Source: Sandarakinorhabdus sp.
Lineage (GTDB): Bacteria; Pseudomonadota; Alphaproteobacteria; Sphingomonadales; Sphingomonadaceae
DNA length: 64,000 bases
Assembly: GCA_020692215.1 (NCBI GenBank)
Contig: JAIMKW010000002.1
Span: forward strand, 496,001-560,000
Direction: 5' to 3'
Part shown: piece after piece, positions 45,087 through 53,392 of the stretch
Position numbering within the stretch: the first letter of the stretch is position 1
Layout: each line of letters starts with the position of its first letter
Notes under the pieces: generated by a model
What the model saw: only the letters and a program-made list of their open reading frames with translations
Database searches by the model: none
Told to the model about the DNA's origin: nothing
Program-made: the position numbers and the translations under genes

Positions 45087-45980
45087 CTATGGCTTGGCCG
45101 CCGGAGCCCCCGCTTTCGGCTGGTAAAGCTCTGCCTCGGCGGGAAAACTGCGGTCCCGAACGGCCCCGGCATAGCTCTGGGCCGCGACCGTGATCCTGGA
45201 TGCAACATCGTCGAACCGACGCACAAAGCGGGGAACGCGCTCGAACATGCCCAGCATGTCATCCACAACCAGGACCTGGCCATCGCACGCCGGAGACGCG
45301 CCGATTCCGATGGTCGGGCACGATACGTCGGCTGTGATGGCGCGGGCCAGGGGTTCCATCACACCCTCGATCACCAAGGCAAAGGCGCCGGCGCCAGCAA
45401 CTGCCCGCGCATCGGCTGCGATCTTTTTCGCCTCGGCCTCGCTGCGGCCGCGCGCGCCATAGCCGCCCAGCACATTCACCGCCTGTGGCGTCAGCCCGAC
45501 ATGGCCGACAACGGGAATACCCCGCTTCACCAGAAATTCGATTGTGGGGGCCAGCACCTCGCCCCCCTCCATCTTCACGGCAGCAGCGCCGGTTTCCCGT
45601 AACACGCGCGCAGATGTCTCGAACGCCTGTTCGGGCGATGCCTCATAGGTGCCGAACGGCAGATCGACGACAACGACCGATCGATAGCTGCCACGCACCA
45701 CGGCAGCGCCATGCGCCACCATCATGTCCAGCGTCACGCGAACTGTCGTGTCCAGCCCATAGATCACCTGCCCCAGGCTGTCGCCCACCAGCAGCATGTC
45801 GCAATGCGGATCCAGCAGCTGCGCCATGCGCGCCGTGTAAGCGGTCAGCATCACCACCGGCTCGGCTGTAACCCCGTCCTTCTTTCGCCCCTGGATCGCC
45901 GGCACGGTCAGCCGTCTGACCGGCTCGGGCACGGGGTGTGCACGCGATGTTGCTGTGTCGAGCTTGAATGTGGTGGACAT
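45087..45980 (-). CDS. panB: 3-methyl-2-oxobutanoate hydroxymethyltransferase
   Basis: First step of pantothenate synthesis (ketopantoate formation), a 297-residue TIM barrel. Mg2+/substrate residues are visible in [13 protein letters not shown] and [11 protein letters not shown], the Lys/Glu in [13 protein letters not shown], and GHVGLTPQ and [14 protein letters not shown] follow. The C-terminus carries an Ala/Pro-rich tail. It is in the colinear run but separated from the TPR gene by 157 bp. Confidence 0.96.
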   Translation of the reverse strand: MSTTFKLDTATSRAHPVPEPVRRLTVPAIQGRKKDGVTAEPVVMLTAYTARMAQLLDPHCDMLLVGDSLGQVIYGLDTTVRVTLDMMVAHGAAVVRGSYRSVVVVDLPFGTYEASPEQAFETSARVLRETGAAAVKMEGGEVLAPTIEFLVKRGIPVVGHVGLTPQAVNVLGGYGARGRSEAEAKKIAADARAVAGAGAFALVIEGVMEPLARAITADVSCPTIGIGASPACDGQVLVVDDMLGMFERVPRFVRRFDDVASRITVAAQSYAGAVRDRSFPAEAELYQPKAGAPAAKP

Positions 45981-46031
45981 TGTTTCTCCTCACACCGCCG
46001 GCCGAGGCTTGGGCGGCATTGCGGGTGGCTA

Positions 46032-46349
46032 TCATGGGCGCGCCGCGTCGTCCAACGGAAGCCCTGCCCGCGCCTGTTCAGCCGTTCGCCGATCCCTCTC
46101 GGCCGCTTTGCGGTCGCGCTCGGCCTTTTCTTCCGCCTTGCGTCGGCGGTCTTCCTCCAGGCGGATTGCCTTGCCGCGGTCTTCGTCGGCCTCCTGCTGT
46201 GTCGTCGTGGTGGCATCGACAGCCGTTTCCACAGCCGTTCCCGCCACCGAAACTGCGGTCCCTACGGCCGCTCCTGCTACTGAAGCCACCACACAGCCGG
46301 GCAGGATAGCCATACAGGCAAGAAGCAAGACAAATCGAACCGGCATCAT
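46032..46349 (-). CDS. Small lipoprotein with glycine/alanine zipper and basic coil
   Basis: A 105-residue protein starting MMPVRFVLLLACMAILPGC: a lipoprotein signal with lipobox ILPGC (Cys about residue 19). It is followed by a Gly/Ala/Val-rich segment (VVASVAGAAVGTAVSVAGTA) and a long Glu/Arg/Lys coil (EEDRRRKAEEKAERDRKAAE). The function is unknown. Its start overlaps the stop of the ArsC-like gene (ATGA), so the arsenate-reductase-like gene is sandwiched between two lipoprotein genes. Confidence 0.75.
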   Translation of the reverse strand: MMPVRFVLLLACMAILPGCVVASVAGAAVGTAVSVAGTAVETAVDATTTTQQEADEDRGKAIRLEEDRRRKAEEKAERDRKAAERDRRTAEQARAGLPLDDAARP

Positions 46350-46741
46350 AGGTCTTTCGTTGCCATGGGCTTGCCGTCTTCCTTGCGGAAATCGGGCGGC
46401 AAAATATGGTCCAGCAGGTCGAGCACAGCTTCCGATGGCCGGCACAGCCGCACGCCGCGCGGGGAGCAGACGATAGGCCGGTTCACCAGCATCGGGTGGC
46501 GGACCATCGCTTCCAGCAACGCCTCGTCTGTCGCAGTCTCCAGCCCTTCGGCCTCGGGCGCATTCGCCCGCAGCGCATCACGCGGGGAAAGCCCGGCCGC
46601 CGCGAACAGGCCCAGCAGCTGCCCCCGCGTCCAACCGACCTCCATGTAGGCGATGACCTCTGGCTCAGTTCCGCTGGCACGAATGGCGGCCAGCACATTG
46701 CGCGATGTTCCGCACTTCGGATTGTGGTGGATCACGATCAT
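46346..46741 (-). CDS. ArsC-like (glutaredoxin-dependent) arsenate reductase family protein
   Basis: A 131-residue thioredoxin-fold protein. MIVIHHNPKCGTSRNVLAAI carries the single catalytic Cys (residue 10) of glutaredoxin-coupled ArsC, and PMLVNRPIVCSPRGVRLCRP has the conserved Arg residues. It is unrelated to the thioredoxin-type ArsC domain in the ars operon at 57.5 kb and is not near other arsenic genes. Members of this family outside ars operons have uncertain roles. It overlaps both neighbouring lipoprotein genes (ATGA). Confidence 0.88.
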   Translation of the reverse strand: MIVIHHNPKCGTSRNVLAAIRASGTEPEVIAYMEVGWTRGQLLGLFAAAGLSPRDALRANAPEAEGLETATDEALLEAMVRHPMLVNRPIVCSPRGVRLCRPSEAVLDLLDHILPPDFRKEDGKPMATKDL

Positions 46742-47043
46742 TGCGGCATTTCCTCCCCAGCTGCGGGCGCATGGTCCTGAGCCCTGGTTTCCTGCGCCTT
46801 GGCATCTGGCCCTACCAGAACAGTGGAGGCCACCCTGCCCGCCCCGATTGCGGCGCGCGGCGTAGCCGTCGCAACACCCACAGCGGCCCCGGCGGCAACC
46901 GGTGCTGCCGTGCGCGCAACAGTTCCCGCGGCCAAAACAGGAACCCGCGCAACATCGGCAGCCGCCCGTGCGACACACCCTGTCGACACCGCAGCGCAGC
47001 ATGCCAGCAAAACCAGCCGAACAGCCAAGGGCTTCTCTACCAT
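46738..47043 (-). CDS. Small alanine-rich lipoprotein
   Basis: A 101-residue protein starting MVEKPLAVRLVLLACCAAV with lipobox STGC (Cys about residue 23) and an Ala/Val/Thr/Gly-rich remainder (VAAGAAVGVATATPRAAIGAG), then an acidic C-terminus. It is similar in plan to the lipoprotein at 46032-46349 and may be its distant paralogue. The stop overlaps the ArsC-like start. An upstream open frame to 47127 adds an unconvincing leader. Confidence 0.7.
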   Translation of the reverse strand: MVEKPLAVRLVLLACCAAVSTGCVARAAADVARVPVLAAGTVARTAAPVAAGAAVGVATATPRAAIGAGRVASTVLVGPDAKAQETRAQDHAPAAGEEMPQ

Positions 47044-47116
47044 TCGATTGCGCACTTTCCTGTCATACCAAATTCGATGTCTGACCTTTAAAACAGGGGC
47101 GCACCAGCTTCGCCGA

Positions 47117-47317
47117 CTATCCCCCACATATGAGCGCCTGCGCCGGAAAGCGCCCTGGCCACAGCAGCTTGCTCAGATGGTCGCGCTGCATGGCCTCGCC
47201 CGGCGAAAGGCAGGTCATGGCCAGCAGCGCACGCGCCCGGCTGCTGGAGATTGCAACGGCTGCCCCATCAGGGCCGGCCAATATGAAGGGCCCGAACAGT
47301 GCGGCCCGAAACGCACA
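47117..47317 (-). pseudogene. Fragment of a winged-helix (BTAD/SARP-type) regulator
   Basis: About 65 codons whose translation (LFGPFILAGPDGAAVAISSS, then RARALLAMTCLSPGEAMQRD and LSKLLWPGRF) resembles the N-terminal winged helix of SARP/BTAD-type regulators. The frame stops after PAQALICGG, where an intact protein would continue into the rest of the DNA-binding domain and an effector part. There is no convincing start codon; the upstream frame is minisatellite. I call it a truncated remnant. Confidence 0.6.
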
Positions 47318-47334
47318 GTCCCGAACCTGCCCAT

Positions 47335-47400
47335 TCCTGCCCTGCCCAGCCCGGCCCTGCCCAGTCCTGTCCCGCCCAGTCCTGTCCTGGCCTGTCAGAT
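47335..47400. repeat. 15-bp minisatellite built from CCTG/CCAG pentamers
   Basis: Three tandem 15-bp units at 47345-47389 (CCCAGCCCGGCCCTG, CCCAGTCCTGTCCCG, CCCAGTCCTGTCCTG), flanked by further degenerate 5-bp pieces. It lies between the truncated regulator remnant and the AT-rich GDPD gene. Confidence 0.85.
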
Positions 47401-47672
47401 CCTGGCCAACCTGACCATCACCGGTGTCCGTTTCCAGAGCCAATCCTGTTCTCCGCCCGATTGCCTGAAAACTTTGCCGCAAACGGCGTCTGCCGTCGAA
47501 TCCTGAAGGCCATGCCGAGCAAGACAAGTGGCGATCACCCCCAAAGCCCCTTTCAGAAGCCCCGCATCAAAACCCCACTCACCCTGCAGCACCCATAGAT
47601 GGGCTGAAGGCCCGAACAGCCTGCGCGCTTCGCAAGGCTCTGTGCGTCGCCAACCATCAAAGGGAGATGACC
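47401..47672. other. No gene recognised
   Basis: About 270 bp between the minisatellite and the terminators of the GDPD gene. Open frames here are short and unrecognised. This may be decayed DNA at the edge of the acquired region. Confidence 0.4.
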
Positions 47673-47713
47673 AAAAAAAAGAGCAGATCGCTCGCGCTGC
47701 GAAGACGATCTGC
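47673..47713 (-). terminator. Rho-independent terminator downstream of the GDPD gene
   Basis: On the minus strand, GCAGATCG pairs with CGATCTGC (47683-47713) and is followed by an eight-T run (47673-47680). Confidence 0.7.
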
Positions 47714-47726
47714 CCCAGAAAGACAA

Positions 47727-47756
47727 CTGTTCGGATGACCTGAGCCATCCGAACAG
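47727..47756 (-). terminator. 11-bp hairpin directly after the GDPD stop codon
   Basis: A perfect inverted repeat CTGTTCGGATG/CATCCGAACAG with an 8-nt loop, 6 nt beyond the stop. It lacks a T-run, so it may be an mRNA 3'-end stabiliser ahead of the terminator at 47673-47713. Confidence 0.6.
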
Positions 47757-47762
47757 CGAATA

Positions 47763-49457
47763 CTACTTGAACTGCCAGAAGTGGCGCTGATCAGTCTTAT
47801 ATTTTTTAAATCTGGTTTCAAAGACCCATTTACTGTCTAACGTGATCGCTCGCGCGCCTATGACACGTGCAACATAGTCGCCATAGCGCTCCTGATCAGT
47901 CACGTCCCGTACAAATGGAAAGGGATCCGCCCTTCCTGATGCAATACCGAATGGATATAGGAGCGTTCCACTATTTCTTATATTCTTATAGGGTTCTAGA
48001 TCCAATTGTTTTCCATGTGAGCTTACCATTTCTCTGGCGGCAGCGTCGTCGAGTGGTATCCAGCCCCAGATCTGCGGCGAGCTAACCCCGAATTTATGAA
48101 AGATACTTCCACCAGAACATATATTGTGCATATTTCTGATACTCGTTAGATTTAACTCTGTAACGACAGGCTGGATTTCTATATCCAAACCAACAATGGT
48201 AGCTCGATGCCCACATGTTCTTGTCCAAATCTTCAGAGTATCAGATGTTATAGGATTATGAGTACTAGTACCTGGAGCCGTTATTTCCATTGCTACAACT
48301 GGCAATGCAATCATATTCTTATAGAACTCTCTAGCCCGATCGTAGTCTGCACCATAGAGGATTTTCGCCGGCCCCTTCCCATTTTCTTGCGCTACTCCTG
48401 ATTGTGCGACTGTCAATTGTATAGGAACTCTCAACTTCATAAAGAGATCTGCATATGCTTTCAATGTTTCTAGTTTGGATGTATTACCGGGAACCTTCAT
48501 CTTCCATGGCTTTACCTTTACCATCAAGTGACGAGATATTTCAAATCTACGCTTGTCATCGTCAATAGTATCTAAGAATACCTTTATTTCACTGTATGTT
48601 TGATGCAAGCCTGCGACATCTTTAATATCCAGAACAAGCAATCCGATTGGACTTACGTCTTTGCACTTATCAATCCAATCTAACAAATCGTCTAGTTCGA
48701 TCAATTGATGGGTTTTGTCCGTAGATGATTGGCTTTCTGGATTTCTTACATATCCGCTATATATGTATTTGTGCTTTCCTTCTTTTACCAACTCCGGATC
48801 TGCATAATATGGCATTTGATCTTGGTATCTGGGCGCAGTATATTTGTCTCTGGTGAGAAGTGGCGGAAAGTTGCAAACACCTTTTAAGTCGCCATTGTAG
48901 AATTTTTGCCCTGTCAGTCTGCAAAATGAAGGGACGGTAGCATTTGGACCAAAGCCAGCCAAACCTTCTGTTATGAACCTGTTTGCCACACTTTCGTGAG
49001 AGATCACTGGATTATTTTCGCCACCCCAACTTCCTCCTGTAACATCAACTTCAACACATGGCGCATTGTCAAAACCTAGAACAAGAGCTCTCCAGCTGTT
49101 ATCAGGAACACCAGCTGTAAGGCTTTTGTAATGACCGATTCTGTTGTCAAAACTATTTTCATGCCACCCGCGATGAAGACACATCATGAGTTGATCATGA
49201 GGAGCAGTGGCTTGAATAGCGAAATTTTGAATGTTGCCCATGTTCCATGGATTCGGTTTTGCATGTCTAGTTCCGAACCACGTGGACATAGTTTTATTTA
49301 CTTTATAACAATATTGTTTGTATCCGTCAGCCATGGCGGCAGTTTGAGACGATATCAAGGTGGCGAATAATATATATCTGCCGTATTTGGATAATTTACT
49401 TAGCGTTTGTCCTGCTGATTGTATTTCGCATTCCGGTTTCGAAATATTCAATACCAT
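47763..49457 (-). CDS. Secreted glycerophosphodiester phosphodiesterase (GDPD)-like protein, AT-rich
   Basis: A 564-residue protein that I assign to the GDPD/phospholipase-like TIM-barrel superfamily. The motif order is: CLHRGWHENSFDN (HRG-x-EN, about residue 95), CVEVDVTG (metal Glu/Asp), ISHESVANRFITEG (in place of HD-x-x-x-x-R-x-T) and LLVLDIKD. An N-terminal signal peptide ends near AAMADGYKQ (residue 44). The HD pair is HE here. It is far longer than bacterial GDPDs (250-350 residues). Base composition is unusual: 19 of 60 G/C at 48541-48600 against 41 of 60 at 50161-50220. It follows the TonB receptor gene by 70 nt. AGGAAA precedes the ATG. Confidence 0.7.
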   Translation of the reverse strand: MVLNISKPECEIQSAGQTLSKLSKYGRYILFATLISSQTAAMADGYKQYCYKVNKTMSTWFGTRHAKPNPWNMGNIQNFAIQATAPHDQLMMCLHRGWHENSFDNRIGHYKSLTAGVPDNSWRALVLGFDNAPCVEVDVTGGSWGGENNPVISHESVANRFITEGLAGFGPNATVPSFCRLTGQKFYNGDLKGVCNFPPLLTRDKYTAPRYQDQMPYYADPELVKEGKHKYIYSGYVRNPESQSSTDKTHQLIELDDLLDWIDKCKDVSPIGLLVLDIKDVAGLHQTYSEIKVFLDTIDDDKRRFEISRHLMVKVKPWKMKVPGNTSKLETLKAYADLFMKLRVPIQLTVAQSGVAQENGKGPAKILYGADYDRAREFYKNMIALPVVAMEITAPGTSTHNPITSDTLKIWTRTCGHRATIVGLDIEIQPVVTELNLTSIRNMHNICSGGSIFHKFGVSSPQIWGWIPLDDAAAREMVSSHGKQLDLEPYKNIRNSGTLLYPFGIASGRADPFPFVRDVTDQERYGDYVARVIGARAITLDSKWVFETRFKKYKTDQRHFWQFK

Positions 49458-49527
49458 GATCGTTTCCTCTCTATTTGTATCATCCTAAATCCACTTTACA
49501 TGCGAACAAGTTTACGCAATCGTGATA

Positions 49528-52149
49528 TCACCGCAACCGAGGCTTGTAGGTAACGCCCAGCCAGACGGTGCGGCCGGGGTTGTAGGCAGCGCGCAGCGAG
49601 CCGGACTCAATGCCCGACTGTTCCACCCAGAAGGCGTTGTTCAGGTTGCGCACCTGGCCTGTCAGCTTCACACCGCGGCCCAGATCATAGCTGGCGCTCA
49701 GATCCAGCCGATCATAGCGATCGACCCAGAGATCATTTTCCGCCGTCGTGCCGAAGCTGCCCGTGAAGGTGCGTCCGCGCAGGCGCCAGGCCAGCAGGGC
49801 CTCGAAAGGGCCCTTGTTGTAGGTGAGGTTGAAGTTGGCGAGCCACTTGGGCTGGTTGCGCAAACCGCCGACCGAGCGCGTGGAGCCATCGGTGAAGACC
49901 ACATCCCACTTGCCATCCAGAAGCGTGAAGTTGGCATACATCCCAAGGCCATCCAGCGGCGCCGGCAGGCCGGCAAAGCGGTCCTGCACGAAGCTGACTT
50001 CCAGACCGTTCACGCGGGCGGTACCGGTGTTGATCGGGATGGTCTCCGTCAGGATGACGATGCCGCTGCTGTCCAGCGTCTCGCGGCGCTCGCGGAAGAT
50101 TTCATCCCGCAAGTCTTTGCGGAACACGCCGATGGAGACATAGCCGCCCTCCCGATACCAATCGAGGCTGAGATCCAGATTGTCGGAGACCCGCGGCCCC
50201 AGATCCGGGTTGGCCCCGGCAATGACCGGGAAGCCGTTGCCATCTTGCGTGACCGCCTGGCCGAACGCGAAATCGGAAAAATCCGGCCGCGCCAGCGTAC
50301 GCGTTGCGGCAGCCCGCAAGCGCACTTCGGGGGTGAAATCATAGCTGGCCTGAACATTGGGCAGCCAGTTGGTATAGCTGACGTTGCGATATTCAGGGGC
50401 CAGAACGCCCGCGCGCGTACCCGAAGTTATATTTTCGAAGTTCGTCTTTTCAACCCGAAGCCCGCCAAGCAAGCGAAGCGCGCCGAAATCCCAGACCGCC
50501 GCTGCATGGGCAGCCAGCACATCTTCAACCAGTTTATAATCCGATGCGTCATCGGTCGTCTGGCTGAACACGCCATTGGTGGCCAGGAATTCCCGGTAGC
50601 CTTGCGGATCGATGAAGGTCGGGCTTGTTCCATCGATGGTTTGCCCGGGCCGCGCAGCTGTCTCCAGCGTATAGACCGTGTTCCTGCCCAATTGCCAGTT
50701 GTTGGTCGTGCGATCATGGCTGCGATCGAGCCGGCGGAAATAGGCCCCGCCCTCGAATCCAAAGCCGCTGGAATTGGCGTGGGTGTTGTAGCGATAGTCG
50801 GCCTGCGCATGCCAGACATCATCCTTGTGCGGAATCAGCAGGTCAAAGGCATCGCGACGCGTCCGGTGCACCCATTTGGTGGGGTCGCTGATGCGCGCAT
50901 CGTCGGCAAGGTCGAAGGCTGGCGTTGTCCGGCCGATCTGGTAGCTGCCGGCCAACCCGCCCAGCTGGAAGCGCTGGGACCGGAACAAGGCCTCGTCGTG
51001 ATCATAGTTCAGATAGGACGCGCGCACCGTGAGCGCGCCGAGTTCGCCAACGCGATAATCGACGCCGCCAACAAGCTGAAGGGTCTTGCGGTTAAGATCA
51101 TAGGTCTCGAAATATTGCTCGGCTGTCGCGCCGGTGAAGGCGCCTGTTCCCGGCCCGGCATTGGTGACAGTGCTGGCCGCTGCGAACACCCCGCCGCGGT
51201 TCCAGTTTTCATCGCGGCGATCATCGAAATAGCTGAGCGAGACGAACGCATAGAGCTGATCGACAGCGCGGGTTTCCAGCTTGCCATAGGCCGACAAGGT
51301 GGAGGTTTTGCGCTGGAAAATGCCATTGAACCCACTGCCGTTCAGCACATCAACGCCGTTGATGACGGAATAGCCAGTAACCTCTTTCACCCGGTCGTAA
51401 AATTCACTCTGCTGGTAATCGACGCCAAGAACGACGCCGTAATTGTTGTCCGGTCCGAAGGTGAACTTGCCGCCGGCCTCTGTGCGGAACGAGGGGCGCG
51501 AGCCCTCTGGTGTTCCGTTCTGTTCCTGGATGCCGAACAGCGCACGGGCGCGCAGATAGGGCTGGGTGCCGCCATCGAAGGCGCGCAGTGTCCGCATGGC
51601 GATGTGGCCGCCGATGGAATTGGCATCGAGGCCTGGCGTGACGGTCTTGAACACATCCACCTGGGCGACAACCGAAGACGGGAACACATCGAGCTGGGTG
51701 CCGCGGTTGTTGCGGCTCGAATTCCAGATCGGGGTGCCGTCCACTGTCATCGAATTGTAGCGGGCATCGAAGCCGCGCAGCGTTACCGTGCGCCCTTCAG
51801 ACGTGCCGAAACCGCGATCCGAACTGACGCCGACAATGCGATCCAGCGTCTGGGCAAGCGTGGTATCAGGCAGGGCCTCGATCTGCGCCTGGGTCAGGCT
51901 GTCGACGACCGCCTGCTGGCTCTGGCGCAGGCTTTGCAGGGAAGGCACCAGATCCGGCCGGCCGGTGACGACAATTTCCTCGACCTGCTGGTTTGCAACC
52001 GCTTTCGCGCCGGAGCCGGCCGGCAGCGTCGATTCCTGCGCAAGGGCGGCCGATGCGCCCATGGCCCATATCAGCGCCAGCCCTGACACACCCGAAAGAG
52101 CCCGGAGCGTCCTATTTGCTTTGTTGTTCAACCTGCAGTCCCCCATCAT
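49528..52149 (-). CDS. TonB-dependent outer-membrane receptor
   Basis: An 873-residue beta-barrel receptor. A signal peptide (about residues 14-37, ending ASAALAQE) is followed by the TonB box EEIVVTGRP, a plug domain (DTTLAQTLDRIVGVS, TVTLRGFDARYNSMTVDGTP, GGHIAMRTLRAFDGG) and a barrel ending in the terminal strand VWLGVTYKPRLR. The Arg-Gly-Phe-Asp plug wording is typical of the Xanthomonas/Caulobacter receptor class, many of which import carbohydrates. Downstream is the GDPD gene, upstream a divergent ROK regulator. No siderophore genes are nearby. Confidence 0.95.
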   Translation of the reverse strand: MMGDCRLNNKANRTLRALSGVSGLALIWAMGASAALAQESTLPAGSGAKAVANQQVEEIVVTGRPDLVPSLQSLRQSQQAVVDSLTQAQIEALPDTTLAQTLDRIVGVSSDRGFGTSEGRTVTLRGFDARYNSMTVDGTPIWNSSRNNRGTQLDVFPSSVVAQVDVFKTVTPGLDANSIGGHIAMRTLRAFDGGTQPYLRARALFGIQEQNGTPEGSRPSFRTEAGGKFTFGPDNNYGVVLGVDYQQSEFYDRVKEVTGYSVINGVDVLNGSGFNGIFQRKTSTLSAYGKLETRAVDQLYAFVSLSYFDDRRDENWNRGGVFAAASTVTNAGPGTGAFTGATAEQYFETYDLNRKTLQLVGGVDYRVGELGALTVRASYLNYDHDEALFRSQRFQLGGLAGSYQIGRTTPAFDLADDARISDPTKWVHRTRRDAFDLLIPHKDDVWHAQADYRYNTHANSSGFGFEGGAYFRRLDRSHDRTTNNWQLGRNTVYTLETAARPGQTIDGTSPTFIDPQGYREFLATNGVFSQTTDDASDYKLVEDVLAAHAAAVWDFGALRLLGGLRVEKTNFENITSGTRAGVLAPEYRNVSYTNWLPNVQASYDFTPEVRLRAAATRTLARPDFSDFAFGQAVTQDGNGFPVIAGANPDLGPRVSDNLDLSLDWYREGGYVSIGVFRKDLRDEIFRERRETLDSSGIVILTETIPINTGTARVNGLEVSFVQDRFAGLPAPLDGLGMYANFTLLDGKWDVVFTDGSTRSVGGLRNQPKWLANFNLTYNKGPFEALLAWRLRGRTFTGSFGTTAENDLWVDRYDRLDLSASYDLGRGVKLTGQVRNLNNAFWVEQSGIESGSLRAAYNPGRTVWLGVTYKPRLR

Positions 52150-52228
52150 CCTGTCCTTTGCAAACGCGGCAATGCAATCCGCCGAATCCGAGACTAACGG
52201 GAGTCTGTGACAAACTTAATATCGCATC

Positions 52229-52241
52229 GGTATTTATAATG
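52229..52241. promoter_or_regulatory. Candidate operator half-site (TonB receptor/ROK promoter)
   Basis: GGTATTTATAATG. It differs by one base from a site at 54575-54587 between the PLC and symporter genes. It lies 80 bp before the receptor start and 39 bp before the ROK start. No clear second arm is visible here. Confidence 0.55.
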
Positions 52242-52279
52242 CCCTTTCAAAACCACACTGTTAGGAATATTGCTGCTGT

Positions 52280-53392
52280 GTGACCGAATGCACCATCTTG
52301 AGCGACAGTGATCGCGAGGTTTTCGACGTGATCTGGCGCCATGGTCCGATTGCGCGGGTCGACATCACGCCTCTGACCCGATTGTCGACCATGTCCGTGA
52401 CACGCATAACCCGTGGGCTGACAGAACAGGGCTTGCTGACCGAAGGTGTGCGGCGCGAAGGCGGGCGGGGTCAGCCCGCCCGACCGCTCATGGTGCGGGC
52501 CGAAGCGGCCTATGCGGCAGGCGTTTATTTTTCGACTGACGACGTGCAGGTGGGGCTTATCAACCTGGGCGGCACCCTTGTGGGGCAGACACAGATGCGT
52601 GCCGGTATAAAATCCCCGCGCGATGTCGCCCAGCTGGCGCTTGGCGAGATAACCGGGTTGTGCGCCAACCATGGCGTCGGGATCAACCGCCTGATCGGCA
52701 TCGGCTTTGCCCTCCCCGGCGATTTCATCCAGGATCGCAAGAGCCTGAATGCCCATGCCTTGTTTCCGGATTTCCAGGGCGAAGATATCGGCGAAGCCCT
52801 CAAGGCCGGCATGCCTTGCCCTGTGTTCGTGGAAAATGATGCAGCCAGCGCAGCGCTGGGCGAACGCCTGATGGGCATAGGCCAGACGGTGGATGATTTC
52901 TTCTTTGCACACATCGGCCATGGCATCGGCGGGGGCCTGATCGTCGATGGACGCCTGTATCGCGGGGCCAATGGCAACGCCGGACTGATCGGCGTGCAGT
53001 TTCCCAATGGCAGACCACGGCCATCAGGGCAGGATCTGCTGGAAAGCCTGCGGGCTGGCGGTATAGCTGTCAGGGATTTTTCCGATCTGGAAGACCTGCG
53101 CCCACAGACATCCGCCCCGCTGCGCACCTGGATCAACCGAGCCGCTGCGCAGTTGCGCGACGGACTCTGGATCACCGCCCGGCTGCTTGACCCGCGTGCA
53201 GTCATCATCGGAGGGCGACTGCCCCGCCACATTCTTCAGGAACTGGTGGTGAGAATTGACGATGACCAATTTTGCAATGAAGGCGTCCTGCTGCCGCGCC
53301 CCCGGGTCATCGCTTCGTCCCTTGGGCCGCAAGCCGGCCTGATCGGCGCTGCCTCCCTGCCCTTTTATTCCCGCTTCTTCGGGGCCTCGTAA
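52280..53392 (+). CDS. ROK family transcriptional regulator
   Basis: A 370-residue NagC/XylR-type repressor. The N-terminal winged helix (DREVFDVIWRHGPIARVDIT, then RLSTMSVTRITRGLTEQGLL) is followed by a ROK sugar-kinase-like domain with VFVENDAASAALGERL and GHGIGGGLIVDGRLYRG. Deviations: the usual DLGGT phosphate-binding Asp is Asn (INLGGTL), and the GEIGH plus CxCGxxGCLE zinc motif is missing (NAGLIGVQFPNGRP). It begins with GTG. It probably senses a sugar or cyclitol and regulates the flanking receptor and symporter. Confidence 0.9.
   Translation: MTECTILSDSDREVFDVIWRHGPIARVDITPLTRLSTMSVTRITRGLTEQGLLTEGVRREGGRGQPARPLMVRAEAAYAAGVYFSTDDVQVGLINLGGTLVGQTQMRAGIKSPRDVAQLALGEITGLCANHGVGINRLIGIGFALPGDFIQDRKSLNAHALFPDFQGEDIGEALKAGMPCPVFVENDAASAALGERLMGIGQTVDDFFFAHIGHGIGGGLIVDGRLYRGANGNAGLIGVQFPNGRPRPSGQDLLESLRAGGIAVRDFSDLEDLRPQTSAPLRTWINRAAAQLRDGLWITARLLDPRAVIIGGRLPRHILQELVVRIDDDQFCNEGVLLPRPRVIASSLGPQAGLIGAASLPFYSRFFGAS

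Noticed and set aside
49522..52086. An 854-codon open frame on the plus strand opposite the TonB receptor gene
   Set aside because: It is antisense to a well-supported receptor with signal peptide, plug and barrel. The frame is open because high GC3 codon use leaves few stops on the opposite strand, and its translation resembles no family.
52191..52209. Short inverted repeat AGACT/AGTCT upstream of the TonB receptor gene
   Set aside because: Only 5 bp per arm, with no second occurrence near the PLC promoter; expected by chance.
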